Assembly (NCBI GenBank): GCA_016124665.1 | Contig: WGNH01000014.1 | Location: 1-64,000, forward strand | DNA length: 64,000 nucleotides | From: Alphaproteobacteria bacterium | GTDB lineage: Bacteria; Pseudomonadota; Alphaproteobacteria; Caulobacterales; Maricaulaceae | Direction: 5' to 3' | In this document: positions 10,076 through 19,706 of the stretch, piece after piece | Layout: each line of letters opens with the position of its first letter | How positions within the stretch are numbered: the stretch's first letter is position 1 | Program-made: the position numbers and the translations under genes | Notes under the pieces: model-generated | The model's input: only the letters and a program-made list of their open reading frames with translations | What the model was told of the DNA's origin: nothing | The model's database searches: none

Positions 10076-11608
10076 TTATGCGTTGTTATGGCGCGCGTTT
10101 AAAGCCGCGCGCATGGCGAAAATCCGGCGGCGGCGCGCCAGATCTGCAAAAACCTCCGGCAGGATATCCGGCAGGTCCCCGGCGATCAGGCCCGTCCCCC
10201 GCCGGATCCCCGCATCGCCATGCAGCCAGACCGCTGCAGACGCCGCATCTAAACCACTGGCACCGCGCGCCAGGAGACCGCCAATCATGCCGGCCAGCAC
10301 ATCGCCCGCCCCGGCCGTGGCAAGCGCCGGGTCGGCATGGACATTGACCCGCACCTCCCCGCCTGGTGACGCGATGACCGTATCCGGCCCCTTGCAGATG
10401 ATGGTGCAACCGGCCTGCTTGGCGGCCAGGCGCACCCGCTCGATCTTGCTGCGTTCAAATCCGAACAGGTCCGGGAACAGGCGCCGGAATTCGCCGTCAT
10501 GCGGTGTCAGAACGTCATTTGCCCGCAGATGCGAGAACAGGTGATCCGCATCGCCTTCAAAGCTGGTCAGCGCATCTGCATCCAGAACCAGCGCGGCTTC
10601 CCGCGCGGTGGCGGCAATCACCAACTCTTTCGTTTCGGCCCCGACACCGCAGCCCGGTCCGATGACCGCCGCCGTTGCCCGCCGGTCATCCAGCGCCTGA
10701 AGCAAGCCTTCCACGCCTTCAAACCGCTGCAGCATCACTTCGGTCAGGTGCATGGCATTGACCTGCAGCGCTCCGGGCGGGCTGAGAAGGGTCACCAGCC
10801 CTGCCCCGGCCCGCAATCCGGCCTCTGCCGCCAGCCGGGCGGCGCCTGTCGCACTGGCCGGGCCGCTGACCACGCACAGCCGCCCGCGCTGATGTTTATG
10901 GATCGTACGCGGCGAAAGCCGTGGCAGGGCGGGCCAGAGGTCAGGCCCATTGACCGTGGCCAAGGGTTCGGCCTCCGCTTCCCATCCCTCCGGGATACCA
11001 ATGTCAGCCAGCACGATTTCGCCGCACAGCGACCGGCCCAGCTCGAGGAGGTGGGCGGCCTTGAAGCGGTGAAATGTCACCGTCAGATCCGCCTTGAAAG
11101 CACAGCCCTGAGGCTTGCCCAGATCGCCGTCCACGCCGGACGGCACGTCGACCGCGACAAAGGGCACGTCATAGTCTGCGGCCTGATGCGCCAGTCTGAA
11201 CGCGTCGCGCGCCAGCGGCCGTGACAATCCGGCACCGAACAGCGCATCCACGACCAGATCGCAGCCATCAAGACCTGTTTTGGCGATGGGGAGGCACGGC
11301 CCTGTCCATTTCGCCAGCATGGCCGCTGCATCGCCACGATACGCTTCGCGATCAGCGTAAAGCGACACGACAACCGGCCAGCCCGCCGCCTGCAGATGCC
11401 TGGCAATCACGAAACCGTCGCCGCCATTATTGCCCGGACCACACAGGATCAGCGCCCTACGCGGACTCCAGCGGGCCATGATTTCGCGCGAAACGGCCGC
11501 CCCGGCATTTTCCATCAGGACCGGGCCCGGAGCACCATTCGCAGCGGCAAAGGTATCCACAGCGCGATGATCGTTCACGGAAAGAATTTTATTCGCGGGG
11601 GGATGCAT
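10076..11608 (-). CDS. nnrDE: Bifunctional NAD(P)H-hydrate epimerase / ADP-dependent NAD(P)H-hydrate dehydratase
   Basis: Repairs damaged NAD(P)H hydrates in the cytoplasm. The N-terminal YjeF_N epimerase domain (about 1-210) has MENAGAAVSREI and the signature GPGNNGGDGFVIARHL. The C-terminal kinase-fold dehydratase domain (about 220-510) has TPHDGEFRRLFP and the nucleotide-binding GAGDVLAGMIGG. The length of 510 residues is normal for the fused form. The frame stays open to 11830, but that extension would overlap glnB on the other strand and is not conserved-looking. I therefore start at MHPPANKILSVNDHRAVD. It is divergent from glnB with a 96 bp shared upstream region and cotranscribed-looking with maeB. 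Confidence 0.95.
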   Translation of the reverse strand: MHPPANKILSVNDHRAVDTFAAANGAPGPVLMENAGAAVSREIMARWSPRRALILCGPGNNGGDGFVIARHLQAAGWPVVVSLYADREAYRGDAAAMLAKWTGPCLPIAKTGLDGCDLVVDALFGAGLSRPLARDAFRLAHQAADYDVPFVAVDVPSGVDGDLGKPQGCAFKADLTVTFHRFKAAHLLELGRSLCGEIVLADIGIPEGWEAEAEPLATVNGPDLWPALPRLSPRTIHKHQRGRLCVVSGPASATGAARLAAEAGLRAGAGLVTLLSPPGALQVNAMHLTEVMLQRFEGVEGLLQALDDRRATAAVIGPGCGVGAETKELVIAATAREAALVLDADALTSFEGDADHLFSHLRANDVLTPHDGEFRRLFPDLFGFERSKIERVRLAAKQAGCTIICKGPDTVIASPGGEVRVNVHADPALATAGAGDVLAGMIGGLLARGASGLDAASAAVWLHGDAGIRRGTGLIAGDLPDILPEVFADLARRRRIFAMRAALNARHNNA

Positions 11609-11644
11609 TTTGAATCCATTTCCGTTTATGCTGCAGCTGCGTAA

Positions 11645-12043
<399 letters not shown>

Positions 12044-12096
12044 AGTCCGACTTCACCCCTCTTTATCAATAGCCCCAAAAAGGGAGCCTTTCCCCA

Positions 12097-13500
12097 ATGT
12101 CAAATGACATTCAAAAGAAAATCAAAGACGAAGACATCGAATTTGTGGATCTCCGGTTTACCGATCCGCGCGGCAAGCTGCACCATGTGACATTCGACGT
12201 CTCCATGGTGGACGAGGATTTCTTCGAAGACGGGGTAATGTTTGACGGCTCGTCGATTGACGGCTGGAAAGCCATCAATGAGTCCGACATGACCATGATG
12301 CCGGATGTTGCCAATGCGACGGTTGATCCGTTTTTCCAGAACAAGACCTTGTCCATGTTCTGCGACATTCTGGAACCGGGCACCGGCAACGCCTACAGCC
12401 GCGATCCACGGACAACCGCAAAGAAGGCCGAAGCCTATCTGAAATCCTCAGGGATTGGCGACACCGTCTATGTCGGCCCGGAAGCGGAATTCTTTGTCTT
12501 TGACGATGTCCGCTGGTCAACCGAACAGCATAATACCGGCTATGCTTTTGACTCCGAGGAAGGCCCCTATAACTCCGGCCGCCAGATGGAAGGCGGGAAT
12601 ATGGGCCACCGTCCGGGACCGAAAGGTGGCTATTTCCCGGTGCCGCCAATCGATAGCGGCCAGGACATGCGTTCGGAAATGCTGGCCGTAATGACCGAGC
12701 TCGGGCTGGAGCCGGAAAAGCACCACCACGAAGTGGCGCCGTCCCAACACGAGCTGGGCATGCGGTTCAACACGCTGACCCGCATGGCCGACAACATGCA
12801 GGTCTATAAATACATTGTGCATAATGTGGCGCACGCCTATGGCCGCACGGCGACCTTCATGCCGAAGCCGGTCTGGCACGATAACGGCACCGGAATGCAC
12901 GTTCACCAGTCGATCTGGAAAGACGGCAATCCGCTGTTTGCCGGCGACAAATATGCCGACCTGTCGGAAACCTGCCTCTATTATATCGGTGGTATCATCA
13001 AGCACGCGCGGGCGATCAACGCTTTCGCGAACTCGACCACCAACTCCTACAAGCGGCTGGTGCCGGGATTTGAAGCCCCGGTCCTGCTGGCCTATTCCGC
13101 CCGCAACCGCTCGGCCTCGATCCGGATCCCGTATTCGACCTCGCCGAAAGGCAAGCGCATCGAGACCCGCTTCCCGGATCCGGCCGGCAATCCCTATCTG
13201 ACCTTTGCCGCGCTGTTGATGGCCGGACTTGACGGGATCGAGAACCGGATCCATCCGGGCGATGCCATGGACAAGGATCTCTATGATCTTCCGCCCGAGG
13301 AATTGAAGGATATTCCGACCGTTTGCCGTTCGCTGCGCGAGGCCCTGGAATCGCTCGATGCGGATCGTGATTTCCTGAAAAAGGGCAATGTCATGGATGA
13401 CGACCAGATTGATGCCTTCATCGATCTGAAAATGGATGAGGTGCTACGTTTCGAAATGCACCCGCATCCCGTCGAATTCGACATGTATTACAAATCCTGA
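12097..13500 (+). CDS. glnA: Glutamine synthetase type I
   Basis: Makes glutamine from glutamate, ammonia and ATP as a cytosolic dodecamer. The protein has 467 residues. Visible signatures are [18 protein letters not shown] (near residue 50), the ATP-binding [20 protein letters not shown], and the adenylylation site [10 protein letters not shown] with Tyr396, the target of GlnE. This marks the GSI-beta adenylylated form. The start follows a GGGAGCC stretch. A strong terminator closes the glnBA unit. Confidence 0.98.
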   Translation: MSNDIQKKIKDEDIEFVDLRFTDPRGKLHHVTFDVSMVDEDFFEDGVMFDGSSIDGWKAINESDMTMMPDVANATVDPFFQNKTLSMFCDILEPGTGNAYSRDPRTTAKKAEAYLKSSGIGDTVYVGPEAEFFVFDDVRWSTEQHNTGYAFDSEEGPYNSGRQMEGGNMGHRPGPKGGYFPVPPIDSGQDMRSEMLAVMTELGLEPEKHHHEVAPSQHELGMRFNTLTRMADNMQVYKYIVHNVAHAYGRTATFMPKPVWHDNGTGMHVHQSIWKDGNPLFAGDKYADLSETCLYYIGGIIKHARAINAFANSTTNSYKRLVPGFEAPVLLAYSARNRSASIRIPYSTSPKGKRIETRFPDPAGNPYLTFAALLMAGLDGIENRIHPGDAMDKDLYDLPPEELKDIPTVCRSLREALESLDADRDFLKKGNVMDDDQIDAFIDLKMDEVLRFEMHPHPVEFDMYYKS

Positions 13501-13519
13501 CCTTAACCGCCATGCGGAG

Positions 13520-13556
13520 AAATGGCTGGAGCTCTAACGGGCTCCAGCCATTTTTA
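13520..13556 (+). terminator. Rho-independent terminator of glnBA
   Basis: A stem AAATGGCTGGAGC ... GGCTCCAGCCATTT encloses a short TCTAACG loop and ends in TTTTTATTT. It begins 20 bp after the glnA stop and is the clearest intrinsic terminator in the window. Confidence 0.93.
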
Positions 13557-13658
13557 TTTGTAAACAGCGATGGGTGGTCGACGGACGCGTTCTGCTCGGC
13601 TAAACCTTCGGCCAAGTGCATCTTAGCGCCTTTGATTGTTACGAATTGAGAGTTGTCC

Positions 13659-16600
13659 ATGCGGAATCGTTTTCTGGTCTCAACCGCGCTCTGCGCCGCA
13701 TTTGTATCGGCCCCTGTCTTTGCCGACACGACGGTTGATGACGAACGTACGACCGGCATACGAACCTCCACCATCAATGATGGCGCGCCGGACAATCTGA
13801 TTATCGGCTCCAATGGCCGGGTCACGATCACCACGGAGAATGGCGGCACCGGACCGGCTGTGACCGTGGACAGTGACAATACCTTTGCCAATGGCGGCGT
13901 CATTGAAGACACGACCGGAGATGATGGGGCTACGGGCGTTCTCGTCAATGGCGGGACGACGGGTGGCATAACGAATAACGGCCGCATTTCGGTTACCGGC
14001 GCACTCGTCAATAATGATGAAGATGGCGATGGCGATAATGATGGCCCGTTTGCCGACGCCAGCAACCGGACCGGAATTCTGATCGTTGGTCCCGGCACCT
14101 ATATCGGCGATGTCCTGAATACGTCGAACGGGGTGATTGATGTCAACGGCAACAATTCAGCCGGCATCCGCCTGCTGACCATGGTCGACGGGCAACTGAC
14201 CTCGCTGGGCACGATTTCAGTCACCGGTGAAAACAGTTTTGGTATTGATCTCGCAGGCGGATTGAGCGGCAATTTTACAGTGGATGGCACGGTCAGCACT
14301 GTCGGGCCGGGGTCCAGCGCAATCCGCATCCGCAGCGATGTCGGCGGAGCCTTTATTGTCGCCGGACAGGTCAATTCAACGGCCTACCGCTATACCGGAA
14401 ATGTGCCCGACAATTTCGAGAACCTGCTTGATGAGGATGACACGCTTCTTTCGGGCTCGGCGATCACGGTTGGCGCGAGCATCACGAATGGCATCTTTCT
14501 CGCGGGCGCGACGTTTACGGGTGATGGAACGACGGCGAGCATCGCATCTGCCACAACTGCACCGGCTTTCTGGATCGCCCCCGAACTGGGCACTGGAAAC
14601 GACATTGTCATCGGCAATGTCTTTATCGGCGCTGATCCGGAAGACGAAGAAAGCGAAGACATTTCGCTCAATTACGGCTTCGTGAATCGCGGCGTCATCT
14701 CGGGCGAAGGCCGGTTTGACGGATTTGATTCCACAGGGTTGAGAATCTCCGGATCCATGGTCAACAATGTGCTGCGGACGACGACAATCGCGGGCGGTTT
14801 GCTCAATGAGAACCTGATCACCTCCCGCGCTGTTGAAGCTGAAGCGCGGGCAGTGGAGATCGGCAATGGAGCCATCCTGCCTGTCTTCGAAAATGCCGGT
14901 GCAATCCGTGCTACGGCGGTTGGTCAGAATTCGAACAGTATCGGCCTTATCATTCTGGCAGGTGCGAATGTCCCGGTCATCCGCAATTCGTCGAACTTCT
15001 TTGTCGAGAATTTCGGTATCGGCAGCGCGACCGCCATTGTTGACCAGTCGAACACGGTCGGATTGATCGAGAATACAGGTCTGATCTTCTCCACCGTCGG
15101 ACAACTGTCGACAGAAGTGCAGAGCGAACCCGACGGAACCGCCAGCAGCGGGCCGGTATCAGTGGTTAACCGCACAGCAATCGACGTTTCGCGCTCAACG
15201 ATTGATGTTACTTTCCGCCAGACATTGCCGGACGTGATCGCCCGGGAAGGTTCAGGGCAGGTCCGCGGCGATATCCGGTTCGGGTCCGGCGATGATTTCG
15301 CGGACATCCAGGGCGGCCTTGTCGAGGGCGATATCTATTTTGGTGATGGCGCAGACCGCCTCAGCATCACAGGCGACTCTGCCGTGGTCGGCGCCATCAA
15401 TGACTCGGATGGCGATCTGGATATCTTTGTCGAGAACGGTCAGCTGGAACTCCAGAACACATCCAGTGTGAATATCCGTACAGCGACTTTCAATGACGGT
15501 TCCCGGCTGGTGTTTGAAGTCGATACGCTGGACGAGGATTCCCGTTTCATCACAGCGTCGGATACGGTCACTTTCAATGAAGGCTCAACCGTTACGGCTT
15601 CGCTCGCCAATCTGATCGGCGAAGGGGCTGAATTTATTGTTCTGGAAGCCAACAGCCTGGTTATCAATTCCGCGATTGACAGCCTCCAGGATGCCAATTC
15701 GCCCTATCTGTACAACACCACACTGGCCCGTGACGCAAACAATCCCAATCAGCTTGTTCTGACGCTTCGCCGCAAGACGACCGATGAACTCGGCATGCAT
15801 GAAAACCGGGCCGCCGCCTACAATGCCGCTTTCACGGCCTGGTCGGAAAACGAGCGTCTGGGTGCCGCGTTTGCATCGCTGACCAATTCGGCGGACTTCT
15901 TCGAGGCCTATGATCAATTGCTGCCGGAATATGCCGCCAGTGCGATCCAGTTTGCCGTTGCCAGCAATGACAGCGCCATCGGGGCGCTCTCCAGCCGTCT
16001 TGATGCCGCCCGGCGCAGCCCGGACGGAACAGGCGGCATCTGGCTGCAGGAATTCGGCTATTTTGCTGACCGCGAACAAACCTCCTTCGGTCCCGGCTAT
16101 CGCGGACAGGGCGTCGGCATTGCCGGCGGTGTCGACCGTCCGGCCGGGCCTTTCTATGCGGTCGGCGTGAATTTTGTCGGTGCGGCCAGTGAAATCGAGG
16201 AATCCAATGGTGTCGACCAGCCCATGACCGCGCTGACCGGTCAGATCGGCGTTTATGGCGGCGTTGATTTCGGCAATGCCTTTGCCGGTGAATTCTATGC
16301 CGGAGCCGGCGTCGACAGCTTTGAAACCGAACGCCGCGTGCTGATCGGCACGTTCGACCAGACGTCAACGGCGGACTGGACCGGCTATCATTATGCCGCG
16401 TCCGCCCGTTTCGCCCGCGATTTCGAACTGGGCCGCTGGTATGCACGTCCATCGGTATCGGTTGACTATCTGCGCCTGTATGAGAGCGCCTATTCGGAAA
16501 CCGGTGGCGGACCCGGCATCGACCTTGTTGTGGATGACCGCGAAAGCTCGACCTTCTCGTCGACCGCCAGCTTTACCCTCGGCGGGCTATATGGCTCACC

Positions 16601-16862
16601 GTCAAGCTGGTGGTCACCGCAGGTTCGCCTCGGTTACCGCAATGATTTCAGCGGCGATGCGGCCATCACGAATGCCCGTTTTGACGGCTATAACAACGAG
16701 TTTTCTTTCCGGTCCGAAGACCTTCCGGGCAGCGGATTCGTGGTCGGGTTTGCGCTGCAGGCAGGCTCTGACTACTCCACATTCTCGTTTGATTATGATG
16801 CCGATCTGCGCGACGGCTTCGTGCGTCATACCGCCCGCCTCGTCTTGCGTCTGATCTTCTAG
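13659..16862 (+). CDS. Autotransporter with repeat-rich passenger and C-terminal beta-barrel
   Basis: Type Va secretion protein of 1067 residues. A signal peptide MRNRFLVSTALCAAFVSAPV ends at an FA cleavage context before DTTVDD. The passenger (about 25-720) is Gly/Asn/Thr-rich with repeating beta-helix-like phrases such as NNGRISVTGA, GTISVTGENS and NAGAIRATAVG. It has almost no cysteine. From about residue 780 an autotransporter beta-domain follows (YRGQGVGIAGGVDRPAGPFY). It ends with TARLVLRLIF, whose terminal Phe is the usual BAM signal. The start is ATG 13659; a TTG two codons earlier is less likely. The role is probably surface adhesion or biofilm, by inference. No catalytic motif was seen. 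A lipoprotein transglycosylase follows 39 bp downstream. Confidence 0.92.
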   Translation: MRNRFLVSTALCAAFVSAPVFADTTVDDERTTGIRTSTINDGAPDNLIIGSNGRVTITTENGGTGPAVTVDSDNTFANGGVIEDTTGDDGATGVLVNGGTTGGITNNGRISVTGALVNNDEDGDGDNDGPFADASNRTGILIVGPGTYIGDVLNTSNGVIDVNGNNSAGIRLLTMVDGQLTSLGTISVTGENSFGIDLAGGLSGNFTVDGTVSTVGPGSSAIRIRSDVGGAFIVAGQVNSTAYRYTGNVPDNFENLLDEDDTLLSGSAITVGASITNGIFLAGATFTGDGTTASIASATTAPAFWIAPELGTGNDIVIGNVFIGADPEDEESEDISLNYGFVNRGVISGEGRFDGFDSTGLRISGSMVNNVLRTTTIAGGLLNENLITSRAVEAEARAVEIGNGAILPVFENAGAIRATAVGQNSNSIGLIILAGANVPVIRNSSNFFVENFGIGSATAIVDQSNTVGLIENTGLIFSTVGQLSTEVQSEPDGTASSGPVSVVNRTAIDVSRSTIDVTFRQTLPDVIAREGSGQVRGDIRFGSGDDFADIQGGLVEGDIYFGDGADRLSITGDSAVVGAINDSDGDLDIFVENGQLELQNTSSVNIRTATFNDGSRLVFEVDTLDEDSRFITASDTVTFNEGSTVTASLANLIGEGAEFIVLEANSLVINSAIDSLQDANSPYLYNTTLARDANNPNQLVLTLRRKTTDELGMHENRAAAYNAAFTAWSENERLGAAFASLTNSADFFEAYDQLLPEYAASAIQFAVASNDSAIGALSSRLDAARRSPDGTGGIWLQEFGYFADREQTSFGPGYRGQGVGIAGGVDRPAGPFYAVGVNFVGAASEIEESNGVDQPMTALTGQIGVYGGVDFGNAFAGEFYAGAGVDSFETERRVLIGTFDQTSTADWTGYHYAASARFARDFELGRWYARPSVSVDYLRLYESAYSETGGGPGIDLVVDDRESSTFSSTASFTLGGLYGSPSSWWSPQVRLGYRNDFSGDAAITNARFDGYNNEFSFRSEDLPGSGFVVGFALQAGSDYSTFSFDYDADLRDGFVRHTARLVLRLIF

Positions 16863-16901
16863 GAAACCGGCGGTTAACCGTCTTGCGGTCAAAGAAAGGG
16901 C

Positions 16902-17510
16902 ATGCAGATTCTGCTTGCCCTTTTCTTCTGCCTGATCGCAGGCCTGATTGCAGGGTGTGGCCATGCGCCACCTTCGCAAACCCATGACGCCTGCCTGATC
17001 CTGGAGGACAACCGGGCCTGGTGGCGGGATTTGCGGCGAAGCGAAGACCGGTGGGGGATTTCTCCCGGTATCCAGCTGGCCATCCTCAAACGTGAATCAT
17101 CTTTCGATGCCAATGCCCGCCCTGCCCGGCAACGCCTGCTGGGCATCATACCGGGCCGCCGCCCCTCGTCTGCCTATGGTTATGCACAGGCCCTGGATGG
17201 CACATGGGACTGGTACCGGGAAGAAACCGGACGCCGCGGCGCAGATCGCGACGATTTTGGCGATGCGGTCGATTTCATCGGCTGGTATGGCCATATGAGC
17301 GGCCGCCTCTCGGGAATATCTTCCAGTGATGCGCGCGCGCACTACCTCGCCTATCATCAGGGGCATACCGGTTATAATAATGGCAGCTACCGCAATATTT
17401 CATGGCTGAATCGGGCCGCCGACCAGGTCGCGCGCGATGCGGCGCGATATGACAGCCAGATTTCGCAATGCCGCCGCCGACTGAACCGGCGCTTCCTCGG
17501 AGTGTTCTAA
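16902..17510 (+). CDS. Lipoprotein lytic transglycosylase-like protein
   Basis: Predicted murein-cleaving lysozyme-fold lipoprotein, 202 residues. The signal ends in the lipobox LIAGC (Cys19), so it should be anchored in the envelope. The SLT-like core shows LAILKRESSFDANA, with the presumed catalytic Glu, followed by SAYGYAQALDGTWDWY, which matches the G-x-x-Q active-site segment of lytic transglycosylases. A later HYLAYHQGHTGYNNG segment completes the fold. It directly follows the autotransporter on the same strand and may open the wall for it, but that link is inference. Its start follows AAAGAAAGGGC, a plausible ribosome site. Confidence 0.82.
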   Translation: MQILLALFFCLIAGLIAGCGHAPPSQTHDACLILEDNRAWWRDLRRSEDRWGISPGIQLAILKRESSFDANARPARQRLLGIIPGRRPSSAYGYAQALDGTWDWYREETGRRGADRDDFGDAVDFIGWYGHMSGRLSGISSSDARAHYLAYHQGHTGYNNGSYRNISWLNRAADQVARDAARYDSQISQCRRRLNRRFLGVF

Positions 17511-17548
17511 ATCTCCCCTTCCGTTTGCGACTCGGGCAATATCCGCGC

Positions 17549-19636
17549 ATGAGCGCCAAACCTGAACAAGACGACCTGTTTTCCGCCCCGCCGGTCTCCC
17601 CGCTACAGCCGGTCAAGCCGGCCGCAGAAAAAGCGGACGAAGATAATGAGCCGGAGGCAAGCCATCGCCCTGCCCCGAATCCGGGCGGCACCTCCTATGA
17701 TGCCGATTCCATCGAGGTCCTTGAGGGGCTGGAGGCCGTCCGCCGCCGCCCAGGCATGTATATCGGCGGCACGGATGAGCGTGCCCTGCACCACCTGTTT
17801 GCCGAAGTGCTCGACAATTCCATGGACGAGGTCGTGGCCAGCTGGGCCGACCGGATCGAGGTCCGGATGGATGCCGACGGCTTTGTCACTGTTACGGACA
17901 ATGGCCGCGGCATCCCGACGGGTCCGCACCCGAAATTCAAGGACAAGTCCGCGCTGGAAATCGTGTTCACCACCCTGCATGCCGGTGGCAAGTTTTCTGA
18001 CAAATCCTACAAGACAGCGGGCGGGCTGCACGGGGTCGGCGCGGCCGTGGTCAATGCGCTGTCCGAACGCCTGGAAGTCGAAGTGGCGCGCGAGAAAACC
18101 CTGTGGCGGCAGGTCTTTGAACGCGGCCACCCCATGGGCAAGCTGGAAAAAGTCGGCGCGGCCCCCAACCGGCGCGGCACCAGTGTCCGCTTCAAACCCG
18201 ATGAGCAGATCTTCCATGGCAGGGCGCAGCTGAAACCGGCGCGCCTGTTTGCCATGGCGCGGTCCAAGGCCTTCCTGAGACGCGGCGTTGAAATCCGCTG
18301 GTCGTGCGATCCGGAACTGGTCGCCGGGACAGATACGCCGTCACAGGCCGTGCTCAGCTTCCCCGGCGGGCTGTCCGACCGCCTCACCGAGATCATCGGC
18401 AAGAAAAGCCAGGTCACACAGTCCCAGTTTGCCGGCCGCATCGAGAAAGAGGCCGGTCACGGGGCGGTGGAATGGGCGGTCAGCTGGTCACTGGTCGGTT
18501 TTGGTGATGTCGACGGATTCGTTCAGTCCTTCTGTAATACCGTACCGACCCCGCAGGGCGGATCGCATGAACAGGGGCTACGCAACGCCCTGACCAAGGG
18601 GCTGCGCGCCTATGCCGAGCTGGCCGGCGTCAAGAAAGGCAATCTGATCACACCGGAAGACGTGATGGGCGGGGCGGGCGCGCTGGTGTCCGTCTTTATC
18701 CATGATCCCGAATTCCAGGGTCAGACCAAGGACCGGCTGGCGACCGCCGAAGCGGCCCGTATTGTCGAAACCTCCGTCCGCGACCGCTTCGACCACTGGC
18801 TGGGCGGTGCGCCCAAGGAAGCCGATATCCTGCTGTCATGGGTCATCGAGCGCGCAGAAGACCGCATGCGCCGCCGCAAGGAGAAACAGGTCAAGCGCCA
18901 GACCGCGTCGCGCCGATTGCGTCTGCCCGGAAAGCTGGCGGACTGTTCGCGGGCGGGCTCGGACAATACCGAACTTTTTCTGGTCGAGGGTGATTCGGCC
19001 GGCGGCTCGGCAAAGCAGGCGCGGGACCGGAAGACGCAAGCCATTCTTCCCTTGCGCGGCAAGATACTGAATGTGGCCTCGGCGACAGCCGACAAGATGG
19101 CGGCCAATCAGGAGATCAGCGACCTGCTGCTGGCGCTGGGGGTTCAGACCGGCTCGAAATTCAATCCCGATGACCTGCGCTATGAGCGGGTGATCATCAT
19201 GACCGATGCCGATGTCGACGGGGCGCATATAGCCGCCCTGCTCATCACCTTCTTCTACACTGCCATGCCGCGCCTCATTGAAGCCGGACGGCTTTATCTG
19301 GCGCAACCGCCGCTCTATCGCCTGACGCAGGGTTCGAAGACGGTGTATGCGCGCGATGATGCCCATCGTGAGGAATTGCTGAAGTCGGAGTTCAAGGCCG
19401 GCGCAAAAGTCGATGTCGGACGCTTCAAGGGCCTTGGTGAAATGACACCGGCGCAATTGAAGTCGACCACGATGGACCCGTCGGTGCGGCAGCTGGCCCG
19501 GATCACCTTCGATGCTGCCGGACGGCCGGCTTTCGAAGCCCTGGTCGAAACGCTGATGGGTAAGAAGGCTGAATTGCGCTTCCAATACATCCAGGACCAC
19601 GCGCCGCAATTCTCGGATTCCGCGCTGGACGTTTGA
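17549..19636 (+). CDS. parE: DNA topoisomerase IV subunit B
   Basis: ATPase subunit of topoisomerase IV, which with ParC decatenates replicated chromosomes. It has 695 residues. The GHKL ATPase motifs are visible: FAEVLDNSMDE near residue 85, TDNGRGIP, and GGLHGVGAAVVNALS. The TOPRIM domain has EGDSAGGSAKQARDRK and TDADVDGAHI. The length and the QEISDLLLALGVQTG segment favour ParE over GyrB. The first 45 residues are a polar leader, common in alphaproteobacterial ParE. The start at ATG 17549 is supported by MSAKPEQDDLFS; the open frame reaches further upstream into the preceding gene. Confidence 0.95.
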   Translation: MSAKPEQDDLFSAPPVSPLQPVKPAAEKADEDNEPEASHRPAPNPGGTSYDADSIEVLEGLEAVRRRPGMYIGGTDERALHHLFAEVLDNSMDEVVASWADRIEVRMDADGFVTVTDNGRGIPTGPHPKFKDKSALEIVFTTLHAGGKFSDKSYKTAGGLHGVGAAVVNALSERLEVEVAREKTLWRQVFERGHPMGKLEKVGAAPNRRGTSVRFKPDEQIFHGRAQLKPARLFAMARSKAFLRRGVEIRWSCDPELVAGTDTPSQAVLSFPGGLSDRLTEIIGKKSQVTQSQFAGRIEKEAGHGAVEWAVSWSLVGFGDVDGFVQSFCNTVPTPQGGSHEQGLRNALTKGLRAYAELAGVKKGNLITPEDVMGGAGALVSVFIHDPEFQGQTKDRLATAEAARIVETSVRDRFDHWLGGAPKEADILLSWVIERAEDRMRRRKEKQVKRQTASRRLRLPGKLADCSRAGSDNTELFLVEGDSAGGSAKQARDRKTQAILPLRGKILNVASATADKMAANQEISDLLLALGVQTGSKFNPDDLRYERVIIMTDADVDGAHIAALLITFFYTAMPRLIEAGRLYLAQPPLYRLTQGSKTVYARDDAHREELLKSEFKAGAKVDVGRFKGLGEMTPAQLKSTTMDPSVRQLARITFDAAGRPAFEALVETLMGKKAELRFQYIQDHAPQFSDSALDV

Positions 19637-19706
19637 CACGCCCCCCCGGCACCCGCTTCAATACGCGAACCAATTAGAGGCACGACTTCACAAGGGGTGG
19701 AACAAC

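Noticed and set aside
16863-16901. CGGTTAACCG palindrome after the autotransporter as a terminator
   Set aside because: The stem is short and no T tract follows; it may be an unrelated binding site.
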